From Risungbinella massiliensis (GTDB taxonomy: Bacteria; Bacillota; Bacilli; Thermoactinomycetales; Thermoactinomycetaceae): a stretch of 64,000 nt of DNA. The DNA lies in assembly GCF_000942395.1 (NCBI RefSeq), contig NZ_LN812102.1:992017-1056016 (forward strand), in the 5' to 3' direction. Below the pieces are notes generated by a model. The model was given only the letters and a program-made list of their open reading frames with translations. It searched no databases and was not told where the DNA came from. This document shows, piece by piece, positions 56,289 to 64,000 of this stretch (the first letter of the stretch is position 1; the number at the start of each line of letters is the position of its first letter). Position numbers and translations under genes: made by a program.

Positions 56289-56351
56289 GTAATCAAACCA
56301 CTCAAGAAGACTGTAGCATGAGTTTCACTAAGTCTTTGGTGGTTTGATTAC
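56289..56351. promoter_or_regulatory. Intercistronic hairpin between DUF1177 and aroM
   Basis: Perfect 13-pair inverted repeat GTAATCAAACCAC / GTGGTTTGATTAC, with an inner AAGACT / AGTCTT pair; whole element 63 bases. No T-run follows, so it is probably an mRNA-stabilising or processing structure rather than a terminator. Confidence 0.6.
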
Positions 56352-56369
56352 TTGAAATATGTTTATCGC

Positions 56370-57314
56370 TTACTTCGAATACACTTTACCAAACGTTTGG
56401 AGCACTTTCATTGGCCCATATAGATTCTCAAGGTGAGCAAATTCATCTGCATCATGCAGCGTAGCAGTCCCATTTGTAAACTCTTTTGCTACCTCTACAG
56501 CGTAGCGAGCTGCTGCCGCAATATCTACTTCATGAGAGGCACCTGTACCACAACCAGGTACTGCAGTTTCTGCTGTGATGGCAACTCCTACAACTGGGGC
56601 ACTGGTAGCCACTGTTGGCTGCAAGATACTATTTACATGGTAGACTCCATTTCCATAAGGAGTAATATCTTGAGTCGTAATCGGGAAAGTAACTGCTCGT
56701 TGACCAGTCGTCATCTCCATGATTCGGACAAGATCAGGGCTAACACGTAGGATATAACCTTCTTTTACTGTTGGAGAGATCGCAAATCCACGATGATTAA
56801 TAATCTGGTTTCCTTTGGTGGTATCAATAGAGAGAATTGCTTCCATAGCAGGATCTACTTCATATTCATTCATAGCTTGCATATCGACTGGAGAACCCAT
56901 AAAGTCTACCGGTTCGTGTGGTTGAGTAGGAGCATCTGGGCAAACATGAGTAGCAACGATGACATCTCCTTTGAGCTTGTCTCCATTTTGATTCATTTTT
57001 GCTAGTTTATATGCCCCAGTGATCGCCGCAACAGCACCATCTCCATCCGAGACAAAACCAATACGGCTAGGACGAGCACCTAATCCTCCTAAACGGCCAA
57101 TAATTCCAAAGGTAGGAGCATCTCCACCTGTACTTTTTCCATTCGTACCTGGAATCAGGATACGCACAAAGTCAGTACTACCCTCATCTCCAGTAATTTT
57201 TTTCACTTCTACTTGGACTGCTGGAAAATCACGAAACAGCTCTGCAATTATTGCTCCAGATGCATCTGCACGATCTACTAAATCCAAAACTTGTAATGTT
57301 TCCAATAATGCCAT
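56370..57314 (-). CDS. DUF1177 family protein
   Basis: A 314-aa protein that matches DUF1177: LDLVDRADASGAIIAELF at the start, IGRLGGLGARPSRIGFVSDGDGAVAAI in the middle, VIVATHVCPDAPTQPHEPVDFMGSP, and GCGTGASHEVDIAAAARYAVE near the end. HVCPDAP and several His/Asp residues are in the right setting for a metal site, but the family has no known reaction. It is regularly found beside DUF917, AroM and OPT transporters, as here. Confidence 0.88.
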   Translation of the reverse strand: MALLETLQVLDLVDRADASGAIIAELFRDFPAVQVEVKKITGDEGSTDFVRILIPGTNGKSTGGDAPTFGIIGRLGGLGARPSRIGFVSDGDGAVAAITGAYKLAKMNQNGDKLKGDVIVATHVCPDAPTQPHEPVDFMGSPVDMQAMNEYEVDPAMEAILSIDTTKGNQIINHRGFAISPTVKEGYILRVSPDLVRIMEMTTGQRAVTFPITTQDITPYGNGVYHVNSILQPTVATSAPVVGVAITAETAVPGCGTGASHEVDIAAAARYAVEVAKEFTNGTATLHDADEFAHLENLYGPMKVLQTFGKVYSK

Positions 57315-57361
57315 TTATTGTGCCTCCTATGATGTAGCGTTCATTTTTCAGTAGAGCAGAA

Positions 57362-57397
57362 TCTAGATCCAAAACATCATGATGTATCAGATCTAGA
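57362..57397. promoter_or_regulatory. Intercistronic palindrome between DUF917 and DUF1177
   Basis: A 36-base interrupted palindrome: TCTAGATC / GATCTAGA outer arms and ACATCATGATGT in the centre, symmetric about the same point. As RNA it is a stable hairpin; as DNA it could be an operator. Confidence 0.6.
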
Positions 57398-57447
57398 CTC
57401 TCTATTTATGATTTAAGGATTTAAGTAATTGTTGTATAAGTAGAAAA

Positions 57448-58500
57448 TTACTGTACACCTATGATTGTTTTCTGAATCACCGGTTCTACACTCTTTAACA
57501 ACCGCTCATTGGACATAGTAGAGCTCAGAAGCAGTTTTTCCTTAGGCACTTGGATCAGGGCAACCTTTTGTCTGGCACGAATTTCAGCAGATATGAGTGG
57601 CATACCTGTTTCCAGATCAAATGTCATGATAAGGTCAGGAAAGGTTGCTAAGCGTTCCCCATCATATTCTACCGTCATATACTCATTCCAAAAGGTGACT
57701 TCATGTTGATCCACTACCACTTTTCCTACATCAAACCCACCGGTCGTCGTAAGCTCTGCTTCCTGTACTATTCCAGAAGCTAGCCACTGACCACCCAGCA
57801 AATCTAGTACGTTCTGGATTGCTTTTTCTCCTTTAGCAGAAAGCAAAGCTTGTCCAACTTGGATCGCCTGCTGAATCCCACCAATCGCAGCATGTTCTTT
57901 TATATACGAAATGGCTACTGGGTTACGAGCTACTGCGACTAAACCATTTGCCGCAATACTCGCTTGACGTACCAAGGAGGAACATGCATCTAATGAACCT
58001 CGGTAGAAGCTCTCTACATAATGCTCTCTTGCTCCACCCACTGCTGCTTGAAGGGAAACATAACCTTCTTGCTCTGATAAGTTTAGTGAGCCCATGCTTC
58101 CAGTTGGATGAGCACGACCATTACAAGGCGCATCGAGCAATGGCTTTCCCGTAACAGCAGCTTGATACCAACCATTTACGGTGGTATCAGCTCCGTTTTC
58201 ATTCGTCATAATGCCTCGTATAGGATGAGCATAATGCTCCTCCAATAGCTGTAGTGCTTTCACACTATATTCTGGAACGACATGTGCTTCCGGTGCAGCT
58301 GGTGCTCCTACTAATGAGACGGTTACCACATGATCTTCATCCGCAAACTCATCGATCGTGTGCAGAACAGGGGTTCCAGCTTGGAGGGCACTCTCGACCG
58401 AGTGAAGTCCTTCTTGGATCCAGCCGCCTCCTCCCCCTCCGAGGACTGCTCCACCATAGACAGCTGCTTTACCTAGTTCAGCCGTTAACTTGATTTTCAT
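57448..58500 (-). CDS. DUF917 family protein
   Basis: A 350-aa protein of the DUF917 family, related to hydantoinase/oxoprolinase-type ATP-using proteins. It begins KIKLTAELGKAAVYGGAVLGGGGGG (read in two parts), a glycine-rich nucleotide- or phosphate-binding stretch, then VSLVGAPAAPEAHV, and the CNGRAHPTGSMGSL segment. The reaction is unknown; members often lie beside transporters and AroM-like racemases. Its ATG overlaps the stop of the transporter gene (TAATG), so it is translationally coupled. Confidence 0.88.
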   Translation of the reverse strand: MKIKLTAELGKAAVYGGAVLGGGGGGWIQEGLHSVESALQAGTPVLHTIDEFADEDHVVTVSLVGAPAAPEAHVVPEYSVKALQLLEEHYAHPIRGIMTNENGADTTVNGWYQAAVTGKPLLDAPCNGRAHPTGSMGSLNLSEQEGYVSLQAAVGGAREHYVESFYRGSLDACSSLVRQASIAANGLVAVARNPVAISYIKEHAAIGGIQQAIQVGQALLSAKGEKAIQNVLDLLGGQWLASGIVQEAELTTTGGFDVGKVVVDQHEVTFWNEYMTVEYDGERLATFPDLIMTFDLETGMPLISAEIRARQKVALIQVPKEKLLLSSTMSNERLLKSVEPVIQKTIIGVQ

Positions 58501-60103
58501 TATTTGGTACCTCCTTTGGCCGCATCTACGATCGAACCTCCAAAGCTATAGACTGCATCTCCTGCGATAAACCCAGCAGCCACGATCCCCATAGACTTCT
58601 CCGCTTCTTCGCCTTTGAACTTGCGAATGAAGAAACGGATCACGATCCCTGCTAAGACTGCCCAACCTGCTGCAGGCATGGTGATCAATAAACCCGTTGC
58701 AAACAAGACTCCTAACTGACGGTTTGGACCACCAATCCATTGCAAGATAGCTCCAGGAATCGCCCACAATAGCAATTTCATCGCTACATCAGAAGAGATT
58801 CCAGCTTGAATGGTTGCCACATAAACACGGTCAACTGGTGGGACAAGATCTTGTGCAAAGAAGCTCTTGTAGCTGAGGAAAACAGCCAATGCAGCTACTC
58901 CAAACGCAACCAAACCAGTGTAGTATTGCTGAGCTCTACCGTCCTTCTCATACTGACGACTTTTCCCTTTGCGGAGCATATGACCCGCTTTTAAGTCATA
59001 ACCCATATCTGCAAAAGCCGGTCCCGTCGCTGCACTAAAACCGACGAGTAAAGCCAAAGCTACTGGTGGGAAACCAACCATAATCCCGATCACAAGGGTG
59101 ATCAACGCCACTGCAAATGCAGGAAACCAACCAGAGTGCATGGCAGCAATCCCGACAATCAGTTCATGGAAATAAGCGGCAAAAGCGGCAAAGATCAAAA
59201 ATCCGATAAACATCGGGACGGACATCTCAGTCAATAGTCCACCTAACACGGCAATCACAAGAGATACTCCGAGATACATAAGGAAACCTTTGCGAAGCGT
59301 TTTATTGGTACTAGCTTCCGAGATACCATGTTCTTCGTTTACTGCTATATCTTCTTTTCGTTTTTTCGTAACAACTAGGATCACTTGAACAAGGGCGACT
59401 AAACCCGCACCAATCATAAGACCATGTGGAATATATAGAGATCCCAATTTCATTCCAAAGAGTGGTTCGGAATAACCATTGACTAAAAGACCGATACCAA
59501 ACATGTTCCGATAAAGGCGGTACCAAAAGCAGACATTGGAATTCCCATCCAAGTCCCAATAACACCACCTAATGCACCCAAACCAAGGAATTTTGCACGT
59601 TTCCCTCCTTGGTCCCCTGCCACAATCGCTTCCGCAGTAGCAGTACCAAGTGGCCAAGCACCTGAAGCAGGGAATACACGAGAGTCAAACATTTTATATA
59701 GGAGATATGTGTCTACCAACATTGCCAGCACTGCTCCGATAAACATCGGCAGGATTAGATCCGAACGACCCAGTATGAATGGAATACCGATCGGGATCAT
59801 CAGGCTATTAGCAGCACCAAACGTTGCGGAAGAAATAGAGGTCTGAATTAAATTTTGTCGATGAACAGAGCGGAACTTTTTGAGGAAGGCAATCGGAATC
59901 CGTGCTAGTACCATTGCAACAATGGCTCCGATAATCGAAGTACTAGGGGTAACTCCTAATGTCACAATAAGCTGTAGTCCGATAACAGCGCCCAAAATGG
60001 CTGTAACAATTACGAGGATGAGAGTAGCTGGCTCCCATAATCTAGGGTGTTTTTCTTCTACATCTGAAGTTGCTTGTGGTGAGATTGATTCTGTATTCTT
60101 CAT
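58500..60103 (-). pseudogene. OPT-family oligopeptide transporter, frameshifted by one base
   Basis: The reading frame from ATG 60103 encodes a typical OPT N-terminal half (LWEPATLILVIVTAILGAVI, LARIPIAFLKKFRSVHRQNL, SGAWPLGTATAEAIVAGD) and stops at 59483. The other half continues in a different frame to 58500 (NMFGIGLLVNGYSEPLFGMK onward). The switch falls at 59505-59508: GGAACATG would be GGAAACATG in one continuous frame, so one A is missing. Restored length is 534 aa with about 14 spans. Either a real frameshift that inactivates the transporter or a sequence error. It is the first gene of the operon. Confidence 0.9.
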
Positions 60104-60718
60104 AGTTGTAGTTGCCTCCCTTAAAATAAGATTTCATTTTTAAAAAAGAGGAAATGCAAAAAGTATAAAAACATGATCTTTCTACACTTCTCAAAAAGAA
60201 TGAATCTATGTATTCCCCCTATCGAAGTATTTATATTGACTCAAGACTTGCTGTATAATAATTCAAACATTTAAATGTTTCTATATTAGAAACACTGGTA
60301 CTATATTTATTTAAATGAATTGTATAGATTGTTTAATTAAATGTAAATATATAATGAAAACATTTTTAAATAAAATAGATATTAATATCTTCCAATAGAT
60401 TTTGTATGTTTCTGATATTAAAGGTTCGGTATTCCCAGAAAAAACACAAAAATATCATCAGATCAAAATAAACCTTTTGATTGCTTTTCCCAAGGGATTC
60501 GAGGGGGATCAGACGAATATTTACTCTATAAGACACGACAAAGATAATAATGCTTATCGTAGCGGATCGAGTAATCTGGTTTGATTAATAATTATTACAT
60601 AAAGAATTTGATTTCTAATCTCAAAATACCCCCTGACTCACACTTTCCGCTTGTATCGCAAAGCTAAATAATCAACTCTTTACAGGTACTAAGTTTTCTT
60701 TATTTTTCTCTAAGGAGA
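60104..60718. other. AT-rich upstream region of the OPT operon
   Basis: No supported gene. It holds a perfect 16-bp palindrome AAACATTTAAATGTTT (60265-60280) about 165 bases before the transporter start, a possible operator. A 60-codon plus-strand frame (60402-60584) has protein-like content but no ribosome binding site; it could be a gene remnant. Confidence 0.45.
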
Positions 60719-61309
60719 GTGTTTAAAATAGTAACACAGTATGTTGATAACATCTGTCAGTGGGAAAAATGGCAACAGAAATACAGATTCGGAGTACTCT
60801 TGCTCTTCCCACCTAACCCTCTACTTGCTAAAGTGAATGAGCTCCGAGAAAGGTATGATCCAAAATCTTCAGCAGCTTGCAACGCTCACATTAGTCTTAC
60901 AATTCCTGTACCCAGACCTCTCAGCATGGCTGACTGGAACGAATTAGAGATAATCTCATCAGGTATTAAATCTTTTTCCATTCGTTACGGTCCGTTGAAA
61001 AATTACTTACCGCATCCTGGAGTTTGTTTGGCTATAGAACCACAGGAAGAATTAGATAAGATCCGAATAGCTTTAGAAAAGGCATCGGTGTTCGATGGAG
61101 CACAAAAACGTCAATTTCCATTTTCAGCACATATGACGATAGCGGAATTTATTACAATTGAACAAACAAAGGAATTAATGATTAAACTTAAGGACGTAGC
61201 ACCTATTGGCGATTTTATTTGTACTAGTGTTTCTTATGCGGTACCTGATAGCAACTTCCGTTTTACAGAACGTGCACGGTTAAAGCTATCTGATTCACCA
61301 AAATTGTAA
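60719..61309 (+). CDS. 2'-5' RNA ligase family protein (LigT/YjcG-like)
   Basis: A 196-aa two-histidine phosphodiesterase. The two catalytic HxT/S motifs are AHISLTIP and SAHMTIAEF, each about where expected (60 and 137). Family members cut 2',3'-cyclic phosphates in RNA or nucleotides. The start is unsure: AAGGAGA sits directly against GTG 60719, so translation may begin a few codons later at a non-standard codon. It stands alone. Confidence 0.82.
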   Translation: MFKIVTQYVDNICQWEKWQQKYRFGVLLLFPPNPLLAKVNELRERYDPKSSAACNAHISLTIPVPRPLSMADWNELEIISSGIKSFSIRYGPLKNYLPHPGVCLAIEPQEELDKIRIALEKASVFDGAQKRQFPFSAHMTIAEFITIEQTKELMIKLKDVAPIGDFICTSVSYAVPDSNFRFTERARLKLSDSPKL

Positions 61310-61452
61310 AAGTATAAGTATTAGGTAGGGGATTTATAAAATTGATTATCTTTTTATGTTGAGACATAGAGAGATCAAACTTATTTCGACGAGAAATAAT
61401 GGGAAGGGTAATTACGGTTAATTACTAATATTCATTAAACATAAAAAAGTAA

Positions 61453-61473
61453 AACTCCCTCACCTGGGGAGTT
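61453..61473 (-). terminator. Terminator behind the SHOCT gene remnant
   Basis: Seven-pair stem AACTCCC / GGGAGTT followed on the minus strand by TTACTTTTTT. Confidence 0.75.
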
Positions 61474-61496
61474 CTACTATACTAATATTAGTGTAT

Positions 61497-61754
61497 TTAT
61501 AAACCCAAAATCTGTTTTTCCTTCAGTTGAAATTCTTCTTCTGTGATAATTCGTTGGTCACTCAAATCCGCAAACTTCTTTAATTCATCTGCTTGGCTGT
61601 CATTTGAAGCCTGAGAGGAACTAGATTGTTTACCGATCGAATTTCTAACGTGATCGATAAACCATTCCACATCCCCAAAATTAATCCAATTCATCTTCAC
61701 TTTATTTCCAGATGAGAAAAATGAAATGGTATGACCCATCATTCCCTTACTCAA
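61497..61754 (-). CDS. 5'-truncated bacterial PH + SHOCT domain protein
   Basis: An 85-aa reading frame. It ends with a SHOCT domain (ADELKKFADLSDQRIITEEEF...KEKQILGL), and its first half, GHTISFFSSGNKVKMNWINF, is the second part of a bacterial PH-like domain. The same frame runs upstream to YSNISSIDLSKG and then meets a stop, so the first half of the PH domain is missing. The TTG start has no ribosome binding site. The gene is probably broken and joined to another remnant at about 61788. Confidence 0.6.
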   Translation of the reverse strand: MSKGMMGHTISFFSSGNKVKMNWINFGDVEWFIDHVRNSIGKQSSSSQASNDSQADELKKFADLSDQRIITEEEFQLKEKQILGL

Positions 61755-61788
61755 ATCAATCGAACTAATATTGGAGTATGGAAAAGTT

Positions 61789-61908
61789 TACTAAATCAAA
61801 TGGAACATGCTCCCGTTTGCGGATATAAAATCATAATCCCTTTTCATAAAGATCAAGCTGAGCTTTCAATACACCTAAATCGCCTTTATTTTTCGTATGG
61901 TGGAACAT
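61789..61908 (-). pseudogene. 5' remnant of a PD-(D/E)XK endonuclease-like gene
   Basis: ATG 61908 has a perfect ribosome binding site GGGAGGAG seven bases upstream and begins MFHHTKNKGDLGVLKAQLDL, then YEKG, typical of the group I intron-associated PD-(D/E)XK family. The frame stops after 25 codons (61831), but the expected continuation is readable through two frame changes: MILYPQT, then EHVPFDLV, up to 61789. Beyond this the sequence belongs to the PH/SHOCT gene. So it is a decayed gene start. Confidence 0.55.
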
Positions 61909-61938
61909 CGAAATCTCCTCCCATAAAAGCACAAAAAA

Positions 61939-61975
61939 AGTGTCATCTCAGATCAAAGTGATCCAAGATGACACT
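61939..61975. terminator. Bidirectional Rho-independent terminator
   Basis: Eleven-pair stem AAGTGTCATCT / AGATGACACTT with A-run and T-run. It ends the tRNA-Arg transcript on the minus strand. Confidence 0.9.
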
Positions 61976-61984
61976 TTTTTTGTT

Positions 61985-62061
<77 letters not shown>

Positions 62062-62129
62062 AAAAGAAGATCTACGTTCAATTCAGTGAACAGGATTATA
62101 TTAACGTAGATCAGACATATTGTCAACTA

Positions 62130-63284
62130 TTAAGATTTGGATTTTAACACAAATGTACCGCCTAATTTTTCTGCTGGTCGTCCATCCACTTGACGATAGC
62201 TTACTTGAACCGTTCGATCGTCCATTATCGTTAAAATCACATAGGTTGGATAAGGAGCTACGATCGGAAGGGAGATACTTCCGGGATTGAGAAACAATCG
62301 TCCATCTTCCATTTCCGCAATCGGAATATGAGTATGTCCATAACAAACAATATCCGCATTTACTTCTTCGGCCCGATATCGAAGAGGCATCTTGGTAGCT
62401 TTTACATTGTATCGATGGCCATGAGTCGCATAGAAGCGAAGTCCCTCTGCCTCCCAGTGCTCCTCTTCCGGCACCATCTCCCAATCACAATTGCCTTTAA
62501 CTACACTTAATGGCACTTTCGGTAATTCATGTTTTTCTGTACAAAAATCCCCACAATGAATCACATAATCTGCTTTTTCTCGTTCTACAATTTGTTTCAG
62601 CAGATTAGCTTTTCCATGGGAATCACTTACGATCAATACTCTCATCTGTTTCTCCTGTCGATTTCCCGCAAAGCGAAAGTGCTTTGTTAGTTCTTCTATT
62701 AATTTTTTGGTTGCTTGGGAACGATGACTTATCTGCTGCCTTCTTGGTATCCCAAGCTCTGCCATCGTAACACCTTCTTCTGGCAGATAAAAGAGTGGAT
62801 CATAACCAAATCCTCCACTCCCTTGCAATTCGTCGACGAGAACACCATGCAATTCACCTCTGACGGTGAGCGTTTCTTCACCTGGAATCGCCAGTGCCAT
62901 TACGCAGACATAATAAGCTCCTCGCTCATTACAAGGAACCTGACGAAGTTTTTGGAGAAGTTTCTCATTGTTCTCCAAGTCACTAGCATGCTCTCCAGCA
63001 TAGCGAGCAGAGTAGATACCTGGCTCTCCATCTAGCGCAGGGACGACGAGCCCCGAATCATCTGAGATGACTGGGACATTTAACCACTTCGAGATCTCTT
63101 CCGCCTTTTTGCGGGCATTTCCCTCAAAGGTATCGGCATCTTCCGTTACCTCAGGCGCATTTGGAATGTCATGTAATCCTTTCACTTCTATACCCAGCTG
63201 TTCATAAAACAGACCACGAAATTCACGGATCTTGTTCTGATTACTAGAAGCAATGATCACATATGGAAAAGGCCATTCGGTCAC
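62130..63284 (-). CDS. Fusion of XTP/dITP pyrophosphatase (RdgB) and YfcE-type phosphodiesterase
   Basis: A 384-aa two-domain protein. Residues about 1-200 are RdgB/Ham1 ([60 protein letters not shown]), which cleans the nucleotide pool of dITP/XTP. Residues about 213-384 are a YfcE/MJ0936 metallophosphoesterase (SDSHG, HCGDFC, GNCDW, THGHRYN, YGHTHIP), likely acting on cyclic or phosphodiester substrates. In Bacillus these are two adjacent genes, ysnA and ysnB. At the junction AGGAGA lies six bases before an in-frame ATG, so the phosphodiesterase may also be made alone. Overlaps the rph stop by ATGA. Confidence 0.93.
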   Translation of the reverse strand: MTEWPFPYVIIASSNQNKIREFRGLFYEQLGIEVKGLHDIPNAPEVTEDADTFEGNARKKAEEISKWLNVPVISDDSGLVVPALDGEPGIYSARYAGEHASDLENNEKLLQKLRQVPCNERGAYYVCVMALAIPGEETLTVRGELHGVLVDELQGSGGFGYDPLFYLPEEGVTMAELGIPRRQQISHRSQATKKLIEELTKHFRFAGNRQEKQMRVLIVSDSHGKANLLKQIVEREKADYVIHCGDFCTEKHELPKVPLSVVKGNCDWEMVPEEEHWEAEGLRFYATHGHRYNVKATKMPLRYRAEEVNADIVCYGHTHIPIAEMEDGRLFLNPGSISLPIVAPYPTYVILTIMDDRTVQVSYRQVDGRPAEKLGGTFVLKSKS

Positions 63285-64000
63285 GATTTAGATCCCTCCA
63301 CTTGATTTACACCCTTCACCAATTGAGCGCGCCCTCCTAATGCTTCTTTTTGAAGGTCAATTAGTTCTTGTACTCCTTTTTCACCTAGCGCTAAAAGGTC
63401 ATTTAACTGGTCTCGGGAAAATGGATTCTCTTCTCCCGTCCCTTGTAGTTCAATGTATTTACCGTCCCCTGTCATCACAATGTTCATGTCAACTAGGGCA
63501 TGGGAATCTTCTTCATAGCAAAGATCTAGACATGCTTTTCCATTTACGATCCCTACACTGGTGGCTGCAAGGAAATCACGTATCGGTAGTTCTGGTAAAA
63601 TTTGATTTTCCACTAATGTCGCTAAAGCGTCTACCATCGCAACATATGCTCCCGTAATCGAAGCGGTGCGGGTGCCTCCATCTGCTTGTATAACATCACA
63701 GTCGATCCAAATGGTGCGCTCACCCAATTTCTTTAGGTCTACTACAGAGCGAAGTGCGCGCCCGATCAAGCGCTGGATCTCCATGGTTCGCCCACCCAAT
63801 TTACCCTTAGCTGCTTCCCGAATATTGCGGGCTTGGGTCGCACGAGGTAACATCGAATATTCTGCAGTGATCCAACCTTTTCCACTATTGCGCAAAAAAG
63901 GTGGTACACGTTCTTCTACTGTTGCAGTACAAATAACACGAGTATCTCCAACTGAAATAAGCACTGATCCTTCAGCATGTTTTATGTAGTTGCGTTCCAA
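63281..64000 (-). CDS. rph: Ribonuclease PH, N-terminus outside the window
   Basis: Phosphate-dependent 3' exonuclease that matures tRNA ends. Visible part: [20 protein letters not shown] (family residues from about 17), [51 protein letters not shown] with active-site Asp residues, and the C-terminal [21 protein letters not shown]. The first about 16 codons lie beyond base 64000; the TTG at 64000 is internal. Coupled to the RdgB-YfcE gene by ATGA, as in the rph-ysnA-ysnB order of Bacillus. Confidence 0.96.
   Translation of the reverse strand: MERNYIKHAEGSVLISVGDTRVICTATVEERVPPFLRNSGKGWITAEYSMLPRATQARNIREAAKGKLGGRTMEIQRLIGRALRSVVDLKKLGERTIWIDCDVIQADGGTRTASITGAYVAMVDALATLVENQILPELPIRDFLAATSVGIVNGKACLDLCYEEDSHALVDMNIVMTGDGKYIELQGTGEENPFSRDQLNDLLALGEKGVQELIDLQKEALGGRAQLVKGVNQVEGSKS

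Noticed and set aside
60402-60584. 60-codon plus-strand frame with a protein-like sequence
   Set aside because: Composition is credible, but there is no ribosome binding site and no family match that I know; kept only as a possible remnant in the description of the region.
61731-61961. 76-codon plus-strand frame opposite the chimeric remnant
   Set aside because: The minus strand carries recognisable protein motifs and an excellent ribosome binding site; the plus frame has neither.

Overview
The window comes from a low-GC, Gram-positive, endospore-forming bacterium of the order Bacillales. The chromosome order is that of a Bacillus-type core: rph–rdgB/yfcE, tig–clpX–lonB–lonA–ysxC, hemA-X-C-D-B, hemL, spoVID–ysxE, valS–folC–murC. 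Spore genes (spoVID, ysxE, a glcU–gdh pair), T-box control of valS and AGGAGG-type ribosome binding sites all agree with this. The break-up of the hem cluster, clpP sitting between tig and clpX, and an actinomycete-like modular amidase make a Thermoactinomycetaceae-type organism plausible. That family assignment is inference. Most genes lie on the minus strand.

Layout, left to right. 1–5.3 kb: the first codons of an ABC ATPase, a divergent OmpR/histidine-kinase pair, a lipase-like esterase and a Sco copper chaperone behind a strongly structured RNA segment. 5.7–12 kb: murC, folC and valS; valS has a Val (GUC) T-box leader and, after the T-box terminator, about 430 nt of extra structured leader. 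12–17.1 kb: lipoprotein, glucose dehydrogenase with glucose permease, a second SDR, a decayed gene fragment, a BASS-family transporter. 17.3–19.7 kb: spore assembly genes ysxE and spoVID. 20.0–20.4 kb: a cobalamin riboswitch that has no B12 gene behind it, only a 12-codon ORF and a terminator. 20.5–25 kb: thioesterase, two divergent glycosyltransferases, hemL. 25.3–33.5 kb: an accessory block with an ABC exporter, a GntR–DUF2848–nitrilase–MFS catabolic operon, an MBL-fold protein and an epimerase-like protein. 33.7–38.6 kb: hemAXCDB, which with hemL makes uroporphyrinogen III from glutamyl-tRNA. 39–42.6 kb: methionine aminopeptidase, cell-wall amidase, TrmO-like protein. 42.6–53.4 kb: ddl, ysxC, lonA, lonB, a Fem transferase, clpX, clpP and tig, i.e. 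protein quality control plus cell wall. 54–60 kb: an operon of poorly characterised families (OPT transporter, DUF917, DUF1177, AroM, M29-like peptidase). 60.7–64 kb: an RNA-ligase-like protein, a chimeric gene remnant, tRNA-Arg(UCU), a fused RdgB–YfcE protein and the 3' part of rph.

The least explained parts are: the structured RNA in front of sco; the second folding element in the valS leader, with two mutually exclusive helices; the orphan cobalamin riboswitch with a micro-ORF; the OPT–DUF917–DUF1177–AroM–M29 operon with hairpins between its genes and a one-base frameshift in its transporter; the RdgB–YfcE fusion; and a short GC-rich pair of coupled micro-ORFs near 54 kb. No insertion sequence, prophage, CRISPR array or rRNA gene was seen.
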